Shown here piece by piece: positions 5,366 to 6,215 of a stretch of 6,215 nucleotides of DNA; positions within the stretch are counted from its first letter, which is position 1, and every line of letters begins with the position of its first letter. Origin of the DNA: Candidatus Atribacteria bacterium 1244-E10-H5-B2 (GTDB taxonomy: Bacteria > Atribacterota > JS1 > SB-45 > 34-128); assembly GCA_003575245.1 (NCBI GenBank), contig NMQN01000486.1:1-6215 (forward strand). Direction: 5' to 3'. Under the pieces are notes generated by a model that was not told where the DNA came from, did not search any database, and saw only the letters and a program-made list of their open reading frames with translations. The position numbers and the translations under genes were made by a program.

Positions 5366-6215
5366 ATGTGGTTAGATTTTCTTTTCGGATCATTTTCAAA
5401 AAATATAGGAATTGATTTAGGCACTTCTACCACCCTTGTACATATCAAGGGGAAGGGAATTGTCTTATACGAACCGTCAGTTGTCGCTTTTAAAGATGGT
5501 GAGGATAGGATATTAGCAGTAGGGGAGGAAGCGAAAAAGATGTTGGGGAGAACTCCCCGAGGTATATTTACCGTCAGACCCTTAAAAGAAGGTGTAATAG
5601 CTGATTTTGAAGTTACTGCTGAAATGTTAAAATATTTTATTAAAAAAGTTCATAATCCTAATCGTTTTACAAGGCCATCGGTTGTAATTTGTGTTCCTTC
5701 CGGGGTTACGGAGGTAGAAAAAAGAGCAGTATCGGAAGTTGCTTATAAATGTGGAGCGGGACGTGTGTTTCTGATAAACGAGCCTATAGCAGCAGCTATT
5801 GGTGTAGAACTTCCTATATTTGAACCTATGGGAAATTTGGTAATAGATGTAGGGGGAGGAACTTCCGAGGTAGCCATAATATCTTTGGGAGGGATAGTGG
5901 TAAGCGAATTGAGTCAGGTTGCCGGGGATTATCTCAATGAAACCATTAGTAAATACGTTAAACAAGCACATAATTTATATATTGGTGAATTAACTGCTGA
6001 AGAAATTAAGCTTGGTTTATCCATAGATAAGGCAGATGGAGAAAATGGTGATTATGAGATTAGGGGGAGAGACAAAATCACGGGTCTTCCTAAAATAATT
6101 AAAATTTCTAAAGATGAATTGAGGGAAGCCCTTTCTGAGCCCCTAAGAATAATTGCTAATACAGTGAGGATGGCTTTAGAAAAAACACCTCCTGAATTGA
6201 TCTCGGATATTGTGG
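5366..6215 (+). CDS. mreB: Rod shape-determining protein MreB, N-terminal 283 residues (3' end outside window)
   Basis: MreB is the bacterial actin that forms membrane-bound filaments and guides cell-wall synthesis. The frame stays open from ATG 5366 to the window end. Seen here: phosphate-1 loop GIDLGTSTT (15-23), EPSVVAF (36-42), GRTPRGI (61-67), RPLKEGVIADFEVTAEML (71-88), VPSGVTEVEKRA (110-121), INEPIAAAIG (137-146), phosphate-2 motif DVGGGTSEVAIISLGG (161-176), IRGRDKITGLP (232-242) and EKTPPELISDIV (272-283). About 55 residues, including the adenosine-binding end, are missing. The start MWLDFLFGSF is hydrophobic and could be the membrane-inserting helix known in this family. The ATG has AAGGAG (5351-5356) nine bases upstream; ATG 5344 is out of frame and soon stops. 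The common KIEIG motif reads KLGLS here (215-219), so this may be a divergent copy or paralogue. The gene is divergent from the transporter. Confidence 0.95.
   Translation, partial: MWLDFLFGSFSKNIGIDLGTSTTLVHIKGKGIVLYEPSVVAFKDGEDRILAVGEEAKKMLGRTPRGIFTVRPLKEGVIADFEVTAEMLKYFIKKVHNPNRFTRPSVVICVPSGVTEVEKRAVSEVAYKCGAGRVFLINEPIAAAIGVELPIFEPMGNLVIDVGGGTSEVAIISLGGIVVSELSQVAGDYLNETISKYVKQAHNLYIGELTAEEIKLGLSIDKADGENGDYEIRGRDKITGLPKIIKISKDELREALSEPLRIIANTVRMALEKTPPELISDIV

Noticed and set aside
5627..5971. 114-codon minus-strand open frame
   Set aside because: It is antisense to conserved MreB sequence and looks like a shadow.

Overview
The window looks like chromosomal DNA from a low-GC, anaerobic bacterium. 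It is bacterial because it carries mreB and has clear Shine-Dalgarno sites (AAGGAG, AGGTGAT). Anaerobic metabolism is suggested by [NiFe]-hydrogenase maturation genes and an oxygen-sensitive radical SAM enzyme. The phylum cannot be fixed from the sequence. The degenerate 'word-like' repeats between genes are a habit I associate with uncultured candidate phyla, but that is only an impression.

Layout. Positions 1-156 (+) are the C-terminal end of hypD. Positions 583-1593 (+) are a complete hypE. Positions 2044-2568 (+) encode an AMMECR1-domain protein (AmmeMemoRadiSam protein A). Positions 2841-3839 (+) encode the AmmeMemoRadiSam radical SAM enzyme. Positions 3912-5192 (-) encode an ArsB/NhaD/SLC13-like membrane transporter that converges on the preceding gene. 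Positions 5366-6215 (+) are the first 283 codons of mreB, cut by the window edge. The divergent 173-bp gap between transporter and mreB holds overlapping candidate promoters and a 14-bp perfect hairpin in the mreB leader.

How the genes work together. HypD and HypE act in succession while the Fe(CN)2CO centre of [NiFe]-hydrogenase is built. HypE makes the thiocyanate that supplies cyanide, and HypD with HypC is the scaffold that receives it. AmrA and AmrS belong to a conserved three-part system of unknown function whose third member, Memo (AmrB), is absent here. The transporter and mreB look like unrelated neighbours.

The most unusual part is what lies between the genes. The three same-strand gaps (426, 450 and 272 bp) and the 72-bp convergent gap are filled with a mosaic of short degenerate repeat families. 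These recur in several gaps, in both orientations, with two families near the upstream stop codon and others ending at the next ribosome binding site. Repeat sequence runs over the stop codons of hypD, amrS and the transporter. The divergent, promoter-bearing gap has none of these repeats. This is the best candidate here for something undescribed.
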